NCBI GenBank assembly: GCA_018240025.1
Contig: JAFEGM010000003.1
Coordinates: forward strand, 42,857-106,856
Origin: Verrucomicrobiota bacterium
GTDB lineage: Bacteria > Verrucomicrobiota > Verrucomicrobiia > Chthoniobacterales > SZAS-18
Length of the DNA: 64,000 bases
Direction of reading: 5' to 3'
In this document: positions 48,975 through 57,701 of the stretch, piece by piece
How the letters are laid out: each line of letters begins with the position of its first letter
Numbering within the stretch: position 1 is the stretch's first letter
Notes under the pieces: model-generated
Told to the model about the DNA's origin: nothing
Database searches by the model: none
The model's input: the letters and a program-made list of their open reading frames with translations, nothing else
Program-made: the position numbers and the translations under genes

Positions 48975-49943
48975 ATGTCCACGCCCCGCCTGATCCTCGC
49001 CTCGTCCTCGCCGCGGCGGATCGAACTCCTGCGCGAGGCCGGCTACACGTTCGAGGTCGATCCGCCTCGTGAAGTGGAGGAGATCCAGAGCCCAGACCTG
49101 ACCGGCCGCGAGATTGCGCGCTGGAACGCCATGCTCAAGGCCCGGGCGGTGGCTGCGCGGCGTGGCACGGGCGACGAGATCATCCTGGCGGCCGATACCG
49201 TGGTGACCCTCGGCGGGCGGGTCTACGGAAAGCCGGCCAACTTCGAGGAGGCAGTCGAAATGCTCTGCGAGCTGCAGGGCCACACGCACCTCGTTTTCAC
49301 CGGTGTCTGCCTCGCCCGGGGCGCGGCACTCGACCTTTTTGACGTCTCGACCGCGGTCACGTTTCGCAGCCTTACGGAAACGGAGATTCGCAATTACCTC
49401 GGTCTCATCGATCCGCTCGACAAGGCCGGTGCGTACGCCGCGCAGGAGCACGGCGATCAGATCATCGCCCACCTCGAAGGCAGCGCGAGCAACGTCATGG
49501 GCCTGCCGATGGAGGCCGTCTGCGCGCATCTGCCGCTGCGTCGTCGGATCGGCAGCGGTTCGCCTTGGGAGGCCCGGGTCGGCTACTCGAGGGCGCTGCG
49601 CGTCGGCCAGTTCGTGTACGTGGCCGGCACGACGGCGACGGATACCGAGGGCAGGGTGGTGGCGCCGCGCGATGCCGCCGGACAGACGCGCTTCATTCTG
49701 CAGAAGATCGAAGCTGCCCTGCAGCGGGCCGGCGCGACCCGCGAAGATGTCGTCCGGACCCGCATGTTCGTGGCCGACATCTCGCACTGGGAAAGCATCG
49801 GGCAGGTGCACGGCGAGTTTTTCGGCTCCGTGCGCCCCGCCGCCACCATGGTGGAGGTCTCACGCCTGATCGACCCCGAGCATTTGCTGGAGATCGAAGT
49901 CGAAGCCGTGGTCGATGCTGCCGCAGTAGGAGAGACTCGCTGA
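48975..49943 (+). CDS. maf: Maf-type nucleotide pyrophosphatase fused to a RidA/YjgF-family domain
   Basis: A protein of 322 residues. Residues 1-190 are Maf: LILASSSPRRIELLREAG, ILAADTVVTLGGRVYGKP, EMLCELQGHTHLVFTGVCL, DPLDKAGAYAAQEHG. These enzymes hydrolyse non-canonical or dTTP/UTP/CTP-type nucleotides to monophosphates. Residues about 205-322 are RidA-like: GQFVYVAGTTATD, ILQKIEAALQRAGATREDVVRTRMFVADI, PAATMVEVSRL, LLEIEVEAV. The Arg that RidA needs for imine hydrolysis (R105 in E. coli, in the sequence PARSCVEV) is Ala here (PAATMVEV). One frame covers both parts. The gene follows the kinase by 11 bp. Confidence 0.9.
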   Translation: MSTPRLILASSSPRRIELLREAGYTFEVDPPREVEEIQSPDLTGREIARWNAMLKARAVAARRGTGDEIILAADTVVTLGGRVYGKPANFEEAVEMLCELQGHTHLVFTGVCLARGAALDLFDVSTAVTFRSLTETEIRNYLGLIDPLDKAGAYAAQEHGDQIIAHLEGSASNVMGLPMEAVCAHLPLRRRIGSGSPWEARVGYSRALRVGQFVYVAGTTATDTEGRVVAPRDAAGQTRFILQKIEAALQRAGATREDVVRTRMFVADISHWESIGQVHGEFFGSVRPAATMVEVSRLIDPEHLLEIEVEAVVDAAAVGETR

Positions 49944-50084
49944 GCGTCTGCGGCCGGCCCGAGTCCCTCGGCCGCTGGATCTCACGGCTGGCCCGCCGTT
50001 GTCCGGCCTCCGACCGAGGTCCCGGCCAGTTCCGACTTGCCACCTTCCGCGCGCACCGCAGACTCCGCCCTCTCCTCTTTCCCC

Positions 50085-51878
50085 ATGGCCACCGCGCAGA
50101 CTCTTGTACACTCCGTCGAACAGGGCAAAGGAGCCCGCATCATCCGCATCGCCATCGTCGTCGTGGCCTTGATCGGCGTCTGTTTCATGATGCTCACGCC
50201 GGCCCCGCTGGGCCGGTTCCGCGGGTTCAATCACCTCGAAGCCATGGATTCCGCCCAGGTGGCGCGACATCTGGCCAACGGCAAGGGCTTCACCACCGGT
50301 TTCATCCGCCCACTGGCGCTTTGGCAGATGGAACGGAATAACAACGTTCGGCCGAACCTGGGCAAATCGGAGCTGCCCGATACCGCCAATCTTCCGCTCT
50401 GGCCGCTGATCAGCGTGCTGCCGCTCAAAATTGCCTCTGAGGCCAACTACAAACCAGGCGTCTTTTTGCCGCCGGCCGAGCAGTGGATCGCCGCGGTGGG
50501 CATCCTGTTCTTCCTCGCCTCGGTCGCGGTCTTCTTCTTTTTCGCCCGCAAACTTTTCGATCAAGGGCTCGCTCTGCTCGGCTCCGGCCTGCTGCTCGTC
50601 ACCGACCTCTTCTGGCAGTTTTCGACGAGTGGCCTGCCGCACATGCTGCTGATGTTCTTCTTCATGTGCGCCATGTACTGCCTGGTGCGTTCGGTGGAGG
50701 AGAATCTCGCCGGGCGGCTGGCCACCACGTGGTTCGCCGCGGTCGGCGCGCTCTTCGGACTCATGGCCCTGACCCACGGTCTGGCCGTCTGGCCGTTCCT
50801 GGGCCTGCTGGTCTTCGCCGGCTTTTACTTCCGACCGCGCGGCCTGTCGGTGGGCGTGATGTCGATCGTCTTTCTCGCCGTCATCAGTCCATGGCTGATC
50901 CGCAACTACACGGTCTGCGGCAACATCTTCGGCATCGCCTACTACAGCCACTACGAGGGCGTGAAGGGCACGCTCGCCGCGCTGCTCCGTTCGAATTCCC
51001 TCGACAGCGTGGCCGAGGTCACCCCGATGTGGTGGCGCCCGAAGATGCAGGTGTCGGTGCTGGCCCAGTTCGGTGGCCTCTACGGCCTGCTGGGCACCGG
51101 CCTCATCGCGCCGCTCTTTTTCGTGTCCCTGCTGCATCCCTTCAAGCGTCGGGAAACGGCCGATTTCCGCTGGGCCATCCTGGCCATGTGGATCTTCGCC
51201 GTGATCGGCATGGCTTTTTACGGACTCGCCCCGCAGTACGGCTCGGGCGCCATCGATCAGCTCTCGTCCAATCAGATCCACGTCATCTTCGTGCCGTTGA
51301 TGATCGCCTTCGGACTGGCCTTCCTGCTCATCATGGTGCGCCGGCTCGAGTTCTCGACCCAGCCGCTGCTCTTCATCGCCTTCATGGTGATCGTGTATCT
51401 CGTCTCGGCCATCCCGCTGATCGGGACGCTGCTGCCCTCGACCCAGTCGCCCATCCGCATGCCGCCCTATTTCGCGCCGGTGACCAACATGCTGCAGAAG
51501 TGGACCGACGAGAAGGAGGTGCTCGTTTCCGACCAGCCCTGGGCGGTGGCGTGGTACGCCGATCGCCGCTGCGTCTGGCTGCCGACCAAGATCTCCGACA
51601 TGATCCGGCAGATCGACTACAACGAGCTGGGCGCCCCGCTGGCGGGTGTCTTTCTGACCCCGGCGACCGGCCACCTGCGCATGATGCCGGAGGTCTTCCG
51701 CGGCGAGTATCGGGACTGGTATCTGCCCATCCTCCGCAACACGCCGCCGACCTTCCCCTTCAAGGAAGTGACCGGTCTCCCGCCGGACCAGGAGTTCGTC
51801 TTCTTCACCGACAAGAAGCGCTGGGAGTTGGCGCCGAAGGACAAGGACGTTCTGCCGGGCGACAGCAAGACGAAGTAG
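50085..51878 (+). CDS. Multispanning membrane protein, GT39/ArnT-like glycosyltransferase family candidate
   Basis: A protein of 597 residues from the ATG at 50085. An N-terminal TM segment (IIRIAIVVVALIGVCFMML) is followed by a periplasmic loop with FRGFNHLEAMDSAQVARHLANGKGFTTGF. That is the D-x-x-x-x-A-R-x-L loop of lipid-sugar-dependent GT-C enzymes. About ten more segments follow, then a soluble C-terminal part (LVSDQPWAVAWYADRRCVWLP) seen in many uncharacterised GT-C proteins. Likely use of a polyprenyl-phosphate sugar outside the cytoplasm; the acceptor is unknown. The 140 bp before it holds no gene. Confidence 0.75.
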   Translation: MATAQTLVHSVEQGKGARIIRIAIVVVALIGVCFMMLTPAPLGRFRGFNHLEAMDSAQVARHLANGKGFTTGFIRPLALWQMERNNNVRPNLGKSELPDTANLPLWPLISVLPLKIASEANYKPGVFLPPAEQWIAAVGILFFLASVAVFFFFARKLFDQGLALLGSGLLLVTDLFWQFSTSGLPHMLLMFFFMCAMYCLVRSVEENLAGRLATTWFAAVGALFGLMALTHGLAVWPFLGLLVFAGFYFRPRGLSVGVMSIVFLAVISPWLIRNYTVCGNIFGIAYYSHYEGVKGTLAALLRSNSLDSVAEVTPMWWRPKMQVSVLAQFGGLYGLLGTGLIAPLFFVSLLHPFKRRETADFRWAILAMWIFAVIGMAFYGLAPQYGSGAIDQLSSNQIHVIFVPLMIAFGLAFLLIMVRRLEFSTQPLLFIAFMVIVYLVSAIPLIGTLLPSTQSPIRMPPYFAPVTNMLQKWTDEKEVLVSDQPWAVAWYADRRCVWLPTKISDMIRQIDYNELGAPLAGVFLTPATGHLRMMPEVFRGEYRDWYLPILRNTPPTFPFKEVTGLPPDQEFVFFTDKKRWELAPKDKDVLPGDSKTK

Positions 51879-51963
51879 GCCGTCGCCCGACCCCGGCGTC
51901 CGCGACGTGACCGATTGAAATTTTGGGAATCGCGCCTTGGGTGCGCTCTCCCACCGCCTGACC

Positions 51964-52299
51964 ATGGCCAAGCCCGCTGCCCCGCCACCCGATTTCGAAA
52001 CCGCCATGGCGCGGCTGGACGAAATCGTGACCCGGATGGAGTCCAACCGTCTGCCCCTGAACGAACTGCTTGCGGGTTACGAAGAAGGCACGAAATTAGT
52101 CGACGTCTGCACTGCCCAACTGAACGCGGCCGAAAAGCGCATAGAGATGATTGCGCGGACCGTTCAGGGGGAGCCGGAAGTCGTTCCATTCGCGGCGCGC
52201 GCCGTGCCCTCCGATTCCTCGCCGGAGCGCCCTGCGCCGGCCGCCCGACCCTCGAAAGCCCGACCTGAAGCTGATCCTGATGAAGTCTCCCTCTTCTGA
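51964..52299 (+). CDS. xseB: Exodeoxyribonuclease VII small subunit
   Basis: A protein of 111 residues from the ATG at 51964. FETAMARLDEIVTRMESNRLPLNELLAGYEEGTKLVDVCTAQLNAAEKRIEMI is the complete helical-hairpin domain of XseB; the last 40 residues are a Pro/Ala tail. XseB binds XseA and activates this single-strand exonuclease; xseA is not in the window. It overlaps dxs by 20 bp. XseB-dxs linkage is common in bacteria. Confidence 0.9.
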   Translation: MAKPAAPPPDFETAMARLDEIVTRMESNRLPLNELLAGYEEGTKLVDVCTAQLNAAEKRIEMIARTVQGEPEVVPFAARAVPSDSSPERPAPAARPSKARPEADPDEVSLF

Positions 52300-54298
52300 A
52301 ACCGTCCTGGCCGCTGCGGCCAAGGACGCCTCCTCCGAACCCGTGGCCGCTGCGCCCGTGGAAGTGCCGGCGCCGGCCTGCACCGTGCTGAACAAGATCA
52401 ACGGCCCGGCCGATGTGAAGGCCTTGACGGAGGCGGAGCTGCCGGTGCTGGCTCAGGACATGCGCGATGCGCTCATCTACGCGATGAGTGAAAGCAACCC
52501 GACCTCCCTCGGCGGGCACCTCGGGCCGAATCTCGGCGTGGTCGAGCTGACCATCGCCCTGCATCGGGTCTTCGATTCGCCCAAGGACAAGATGCTCTGG
52601 GACGTCTCGCATCAGTGCTACGGCCACAAGCTGCTGACCGGCCGGCGCGACCGCATGAACACGATGCGGCAGTATCAGGGACTCAATGGCTTCCTCCTGC
52701 GCACGGAAAGCGAGCACGATTGCTATGGCGCCGGCCACGCCGGCACGGCCCTCTCGGCCGGCCTCGGCATGGCGGTGGCGCGCGATCTGAAAGGTACCGA
52801 CGAGCACGTCGTGGTGGTGGCCGGTGACGCCGCCTTCACCTGCGGCGTGAGCTACGAGGCGCTGAACAACATCGCCACCTCGACGCGCAAGTTCATCGCG
52901 ATCCTGAACGACAACGAGTGGTCGATCGCCAAGAACGTGGGCTCCATCGCCCACTATCTGAACAAGATCGTCACGAACGATTCCTACAAGGGCCTGCACG
53001 AGCGTGCCGCCCAGTTCATCAAGTGGGTCGGCGGTGAAGGCGCCCTGAAGTTCGCCCACAAGGTCGAAGAAGGCATCAAGGGCTTCGTGCTGCCCAGCGT
53101 CATTTTCGAGGACCTCGGCCTGCGCTACTACGGACCGATCGACGGCCACGACACTCCGCTGCTCATCAAGACCTTGGAGTTCCTCAAGCGCCAGGACGAG
53201 CCGGTCATCCTGCACGTCGTCACGCAGAAGGGTCGCGGCTTCGAGCCGGCCCTGGCGCAGCCGGACAAGTATCACGGTCTCGGCAAGTACAACATCAAGA
53301 CCGGCGCGACTGCCCCGGCCGATCTACCGACCTACTCCGAGTATTTCGGCAAGTCGCTGGCCAAGTTCGCCAACGACAACCAGCGCATCGTGGCCATCAC
53401 GGGCGCCATGCCGACCGGCACGGGCCTCGTCCATTTCGGCAAGGTTCACCCGACCAAGCTGTTCGATGTCGGCATCGCCGAGGAACACGCCGCGCTCTTC
53501 GCCTGCGGCTTCGCGACCCAGGGGCTGAAGCCGTTCCTGGCCATCTACAGCACGTTCATGCAGCGGGCGTACGACATGATCGTGCACGACATCGCGCTGC
53601 AGAATCTGAACGTCTGCCTGTGCATGGATCGCGCTGGATTGAGCGGCGACGACGGTCCCACGCACCACGGTCTCTTCGACATCGGCTATCTCCGCCACGT
53701 GCCGAACCTGGTCTTCATGCAGGCCAAGGATGAGGACGAGTTCGTCGACATGCTCTGGACGATGACCCACTACAACAAGGGGCCGATCGCCATCCGCTAT
53801 CCGCGCGGTGCCGGCACTGGCGCCAAGCCGAAGGACACGCCCAAGCTGCTCGAGGTCGGCAAGGCCGAGGTGGTCAAGCACGGCACGCAGGTGGCCATCT
53901 TCGGCCTCGGCAACATGTGCGAGATGGCCGAGAAGGCGGCCGCCATCCTGGAGAAGGACGGCATCTCCACCGCGGTGATCAATCCGCGCTGGATCAAGCC
54001 GCTCGACACGGCCACGATCGAGTTCTTCGCCCGCAGCGTGGAGGTGGTCGCGACCATCGAGGACCACGTCCTGCACAACGGCTTCGGCGCCGCGGTCATG
54101 GAGCACCTCTCCGAGGCCGGCATCCCGACGCCGGTGGTGCGCGTCGGCTGGCCGGACGAATTCATCGAGCACGGCGGAGTCGGCGTGCTGCGCAAGAAGC
54201 ACGGATTGACTGCCGAGGCGCTGGTCGAGCGGGTGAAAGCCAAGCTCGCGGCCAAGCCCGCGCGCGCGGCGGCGACCTCGCCGGCCTACGCGGCCTGA
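52280..54298 (+). CDS. dxs: 1-deoxy-D-xylulose-5-phosphate synthase, divergent type
   Basis: A protein of 672 residues from the ATG at 52280. LGGHLGPNLGVVELTIALHRVF and WDVSHQCYGHKLLTGRRD give the active-site His. GIAEEHAALFACG holds the catalytic Glu, and DRAGLSGDDGPTHHG the dimer-side motif. It condenses pyruvate and glyceraldehyde 3-phosphate with thiamine diphosphate, the first MEP-pathway step. Two canonical motifs differ: GHSSTS is GHAGTA, and GDGAxTGG is GDAAFTCG, the second being the ThDP/metal site. An N-terminal Ala-rich extension of about 30 residues is present. It overlaps xseB and ends in a terminator. Confidence 0.89.
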   Translation: MKSPSSETVLAAAAKDASSEPVAAAPVEVPAPACTVLNKINGPADVKALTEAELPVLAQDMRDALIYAMSESNPTSLGGHLGPNLGVVELTIALHRVFDSPKDKMLWDVSHQCYGHKLLTGRRDRMNTMRQYQGLNGFLLRTESEHDCYGAGHAGTALSAGLGMAVARDLKGTDEHVVVVAGDAAFTCGVSYEALNNIATSTRKFIAILNDNEWSIAKNVGSIAHYLNKIVTNDSYKGLHERAAQFIKWVGGEGALKFAHKVEEGIKGFVLPSVIFEDLGLRYYGPIDGHDTPLLIKTLEFLKRQDEPVILHVVTQKGRGFEPALAQPDKYHGLGKYNIKTGATAPADLPTYSEYFGKSLAKFANDNQRIVAITGAMPTGTGLVHFGKVHPTKLFDVGIAEEHAALFACGFATQGLKPFLAIYSTFMQRAYDMIVHDIALQNLNVCLCMDRAGLSGDDGPTHHGLFDIGYLRHVPNLVFMQAKDEDEFVDMLWTMTHYNKGPIAIRYPRGAGTGAKPKDTPKLLEVGKAEVVKHGTQVAIFGLGNMCEMAEKAAAILEKDGISTAVINPRWIKPLDTATIEFFARSVEVVATIEDHVLHNGFGAAVMEHLSEAGIPTPVVRVGWPDEFIEHGGVGVLRKKHGLTAEALVERVKAKLAAKPARAAATSPAYAA

Positions 54299-54321
54299 GT
54301 TCGATCCACTGATCTTCCCCA

Positions 54322-54352
54322 CGGGCGCCGGGTGACCGGCGCCCGTTTTTTG
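54322..54352 (+). terminator. Rho-independent terminator after dxs
   Basis: An 11-bp perfect stem ACGGGCGCCGG / CCGGCGCCCGT with a GTGA tetraloop is followed by TTTTTT. It lies 24 bp past the dxs stop and closes the xseB-dxs unit. Confidence 0.92.
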
Positions 54353-54427
54353 TCGGGCGGAACCTTGCAGTGGGTCCGGCGCGGTCGTGCTTGTCCCGCT
54401 CGCAGAATCTTGGCATCCTCCTACGGC

Positions 54428-54435
54428 AAGGAGGT
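54428..54435 (+). promoter_or_regulatory. Strong ribosome-binding site deciding the start at 54441
   Basis: AAGGAGGT ends 5 bases before the ATG at 54441. This is one of the few perfect Shine-Dalgarno sequences in the window, and it fixes the start of the large exported protein over the upstream in-frame start at 54387. Confidence 0.75.
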
Positions 54436-54440
54436 CTGCC

Positions 54441-56984
54441 ATGATCCCAACAACCTTGTCCGCGCCGTCCGGGCGATTCCCGGGCGGCATTCTTTTTTTC
54501 GCCCAACTGCTGCTCGCCGCCAGCCTCGGAGCGGGGCTGACGCTCTCGCCCACCACTTTCACGAACCGCTATGAAGGCGCGCTCGATCTGGCCATCACCG
54601 GCCTGGATGCGGCGGGCCAGAGTGTCGTGGTTGAGGAGTTCTTCGATGCCGATGCCAGCGGCACCGTCTCCGCGCCCGACGTCCTGCTGCGGCGCTTCGT
54701 GGTCACCGACGGCCAAGTCACTTCGGTCGGCGGACAGCGCAATCTGAACGTGGCCGGCGACGAAGACGGCGCCGCCAACGGCAGCCTGCTGACCCGGCTG
54801 AACTTCGCTGCGGGCGAGTTCGTCAGCCATCTCCCCGGCCAGCACGTCTTCCGCGTGTCGCCGGTGGGGTCGGGCTTCGCGCCCTTCAGCGCGGTGCTCA
54901 CCGTGACCACCCAGAGCTTCGGTGGCGGGGGCGTCTCTGGCATCGTGACGAACAGCGGCGGGACGCCGCTGGTCGGCGCCATCGTGGTGATCTTTGGCGG
55001 CACCGATTTCGAAGTGGTCGCCCAGACGATCAGCGGTCTCGGTGGCGCCTATGCGCTGCCGCTGCCGCCGGGCAGCTACGCCGCGGCCGCGGCCAAGGCC
55101 GGCTTCACCTGCAATCTGAACACCGCCCCCATGTTCACGGTGGATAAGTCGGTGGTGAGCGGCCAGAACATCGCGCTGACCGCCGCCGGCCGCACCGTCT
55201 CGGGCACGGTCCGCAACGGCTCCACCCTCGCGCCGCTGCCGGCGGTCCCCGTCGTGGGAATGTCCGCCTCCGGCCATCTCGGGCTGACGCTTTCCGACGC
55301 CGTCGGAAACTACCTCCTGCCCGCGCCGGCCGAAGCCATCCAACTCCAGATCGAGGAATTCTCCGCCGCCCGTGCGGGGTGCCTGAGCGGTGAATTTCAG
55401 GAGAGCGGCACGACGTCGGTGACCGGGGTGAACCTCGACCACACGGCTGGCACCGCGCTCCTGTACGGCACCATCGCCACGCCCACTTCCGCGCCGGTGG
55501 CCTTCGCGCGGGTCGACGGCCAGACGAACGGCTCTCCCACCTATGCCTCGGTCGGCATTTCCACCGCCACCGGGGCCTACACGCTGGCCGCGCTGCCGGC
55601 CGCCTGGCGGATCAACGCAGACAAACCGAATTTCATCGTCGCCGAGGCCAGTACGGTGGTGAACACCGCTGGCTCCGCCGTCTTGCAGAATCTGACGGGT
55701 TACGCCGTCACCTCGCACCTGCGGGGACAGATCCGCGACGACGCCAATCAGCCGGTCGGCAACGTGGTCTTGCTGGCGGTCGAGTACCTGCCGGGCTCGG
55801 GCACGACGCTGAGTTCGCGCTCGCAGGTCGATGCCAACGGCAACTTCGATCTCGGCGTCTTCGGAGCGGGCGGCAGCTCCACCAAGCCTTGGACGCTGCA
55901 GCTCAATCAGAACGAGAATACAGCGCAATACGTGTCGAGCAGCCCGGTATTCAACGTGCAGGACGGCACCGACATCGAGGGCATCACGTACACGGTCTAT
56001 CGCGTCATGGCGCATCTGCGCGGCCAGGTACTGGACGAATTCGATGTCCCGGTCGGCGGGGTGAACGTGTACGCCAGCGGCCTGAACGGCTCGCTCCTCA
56101 CCGGCAACAACGCCGACGGCAGCGGCCAGTTCGACCTCGGACTCTTCGCCGGAGGCTGGAGTATCGGGCTCAGCAACATCGCCGGTCTGGGCATCATTCC
56201 GCAGGCCAATCCGACCGTCACGATCGTCAACGGGGTCGACCAGAACGGCTTCGTCTTCCGCGTCCGCCACACCAGCGGCACGATCAGCGGCACGCTGCGC
56301 AACGCGCAGGGCACCGGATTGGCCAACGTGACCGTCACTGGCACGGCCACGGTCAGCGGCAATACCTTCACCTCCACCGTCGTCACGGCCGCCAACGGCA
56401 CCTACAGCTTCCCGGTCTTCAGCAGCAATTGGTCGGTCTCGGTCGATGCTGCCGCCCTCTACGCGCAGGGCTATCTCACCCCCTCGGCACAAAACGTCTT
56501 CGTCAACACCAGCGTCGGCGGGGTCGACTTCGTGGCGCCGGCGCGGCCGACCTACGCAAGTTACCAGAGCGTCTTCTTCACGCCGGCTGAGCAGGGCAAT
56601 CCGGCCGTCAGCGGCACCACCGCCAACCCAAGCGGCGACGGGATCGTCAACCTGCTGAAATACGCCTTCTACCTCGATCCGAAGAAATCGGTCGGCAGCC
56701 CGCCCGCGCTGGCTGCGCCGAATGTCAGCGGCCTGCCGGTCGCCGGCACGCTCGGCGGAGCAGGCGGTCCGTTCGTGACGCTGACCTATCGACGCGTCGT
56801 GGGTGCCTTCGATCTGCAATACGTCGTCGAGCAATCGACCGCCCTCGGCGCGGGCTTCGCCACGGCCTCCGGTGCGACCGAAGACATTCTCGGCAATGAC
56901 GGCACGGTCGAGACCGTGCGCGCCAAAGTGCCCATCGGGGCGAATCCCCGCCTCTTCCTGCGCCTGCGCGTGATCAAGCCCTGA
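54441..56984 (+). CDS. Large exported protein with repeated CarboxypepD_reg/CnaB-like beta domains and a verrucomicrobial C-terminus
   Basis: A protein of 847 residues. The signal region is GGILFFAQLLLAASLGAG. At least five repeats of the prealbumin-like type follow, each opening with a GxV/GxI and a G-x-Y late in the unit (VSGIVTNSGGTPLVGAIVVI, VSGTVRNGSTLAPLPAVPVV, LRGQIRDDANQPVGNVVLLA, LRGQVLDEFDVPVGGVNVYA, ISGTLRNAQGTGLANVTVTG). The end GDGIVNLLKYAFYLDP, then VTLTYRRVVGAFDLQYVVEQS, is a C-terminal form I associate with verrucomicrobial exported proteins. Surface or secreted adhesin/matrix role is inferred. It overlaps the TetR gene tail to tail by 11 bp. Confidence 0.82.
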   Translation: MIPTTLSAPSGRFPGGILFFAQLLLAASLGAGLTLSPTTFTNRYEGALDLAITGLDAAGQSVVVEEFFDADASGTVSAPDVLLRRFVVTDGQVTSVGGQRNLNVAGDEDGAANGSLLTRLNFAAGEFVSHLPGQHVFRVSPVGSGFAPFSAVLTVTTQSFGGGGVSGIVTNSGGTPLVGAIVVIFGGTDFEVVAQTISGLGGAYALPLPPGSYAAAAAKAGFTCNLNTAPMFTVDKSVVSGQNIALTAAGRTVSGTVRNGSTLAPLPAVPVVGMSASGHLGLTLSDAVGNYLLPAPAEAIQLQIEEFSAARAGCLSGEFQESGTTSVTGVNLDHTAGTALLYGTIATPTSAPVAFARVDGQTNGSPTYASVGISTATGAYTLAALPAAWRINADKPNFIVAEASTVVNTAGSAVLQNLTGYAVTSHLRGQIRDDANQPVGNVVLLAVEYLPGSGTTLSSRSQVDANGNFDLGVFGAGGSSTKPWTLQLNQNENTAQYVSSSPVFNVQDGTDIEGITYTVYRVMAHLRGQVLDEFDVPVGGVNVYASGLNGSLLTGNNADGSGQFDLGLFAGGWSIGLSNIAGLGIIPQANPTVTIVNGVDQNGFVFRVRHTSGTISGTLRNAQGTGLANVTVTGTATVSGNTFTSTVVTAANGTYSFPVFSSNWSVSVDAAALYAQGYLTPSAQNVFVNTSVGGVDFVAPARPTYASYQSVFFTPAEQGNPAVSGTTANPSGDGIVNLLKYAFYLDPKKSVGSPPALAAPNVSGLPVAGTLGGAGGPFVTLTYRRVVGAFDLQYVVEQSTALGAGFATASGATEDILGNDGTVETVRAKVPIGANPRLFLRLRVIKP

Positions 56985-57666
56985 GCCCGCGTGCGGCGCG
57001 ACGCGCGCGAACCGCGCGCCGCGGTTCGCCGGGTGCCGCCGCGGCCAGGGATCGGTACAGCGCCTGAACACCCGCTTGCAGCAAGGCCTGGGGATCGCGG
57101 GCGGTCTTGAGGTTCTGGCCCAGCGCGAGTTCGGCCACGCCGTGCACGTAGGCCCAGAAAATGTGGGTGAGGAGGAGCGGATCCCCTGGCGGCAGGTGCC
57201 CCTCGGACTGCGCCGCAGCAATGGCCTGCACGAAGCCTCCGAAGGCGGCCTCGGCCGCCGGACTGGAGAAGGTCAGCGGGGCGCCACCGGCCGTCGCGGT
57301 CCCGACCAATTCCCGCGGTAGCACATTGGTGAACATCAGGCGGAACAGATCGGATTCCTCCAACGCGAAGCTCAGATACGCCCCGAGCCCGGCCTGGAGC
57401 CGCTCCCGGGGCGACGTCGCGGTGACGAGAGCGGCAGCGATGCTCTGACCAAGGCGGGCAAAGCCGAGCTCGCCGAGGCGCCGGAGCAGGTCGGCTTTGT
57501 CGGCAAAGTAGTGGTACGGCGCGCTGCGGGAAACACCGGCCACCCGGCCCAGTTCGCGCAGCGAGAGCGCAGTCAGGCCGCGTCGCGCCACGATCTGCGC
57601 TGCCTTCCGGAGGAGCAGTTCCTCCAGGTTCTCCTTGTGATAGCTGCTCGTGGCGCGCGTCGGCAT
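56974..57666 (-). CDS. TetR-family transcriptional repressor
   Basis: A protein of 230 residues from the ATG at 57666. The N-terminal helix-turn-helix is AAQIVARRGLTALSLRELGRVAGVSRSAPYHYFADKADLLRRL, typical TetR spacing. The C-terminal ligand domain has LFRLMFTNVLPREL and LLTHIFWAYVHGVAELAL, similar to the TetR C33/WHG subfamily with the WxxxHG motif. It is divergent from a lipoprotein hydrolase. Two perfect palindromes in the 43-bp gap (57673 and 57702) are the expected operators, so it should repress itself and the hydrolase. The inducer is unknown. The TTG-rich frame upstream to 57702 is discarded. Confidence 0.9.
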   Translation of the reverse strand: MPTRATSSYHKENLEELLLRKAAQIVARRGLTALSLRELGRVAGVSRSAPYHYFADKADLLRRLGELGFARLGQSIAAALVTATSPRERLQAGLGAYLSFALEESDLFRLMFTNVLPRELVGTATAGGAPLTFSSPAAEAAFGGFVQAIAAAQSEGHLPPGDPLLLTHIFWAYVHGVAELALGQNLKTARDPQALLQAGVQALYRSLAAAAPGEPRRAVRARRAARGLRA

Positions 57667-57672
57667 GAGGAA

Positions 57673-57689
57673 TCTTGACAGCGTCAAGA
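57673..57689. promoter_or_regulatory. TetR operator candidate 1
   Basis: TCTTGAC-AGC-GTCAAGA, a perfect 7+3+7 inverted repeat, 6 bp from the TetR start codon. It contains TTGACA on the plus strand (57675-57680). Confidence 0.8.
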
Positions 57690-57701
57690 ACGCCGGCAAC
57701 A

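Noticed and set aside
49860..52046. Minus-strand frame of 728 residues opposite the membrane glycosyltransferase
   Set aside because: Antisense to clear transmembrane segments; rich in Glu/His/Arg with no recognisable domain.
54162..57221. Minus-strand frame of 1019 residues opposite the exported repeat protein
   Set aside because: It runs through a terminator and the start of the TetR gene and has shadow-type composition. The plus-strand gene has a signal peptide, repeats and a perfect ribosome-binding site.
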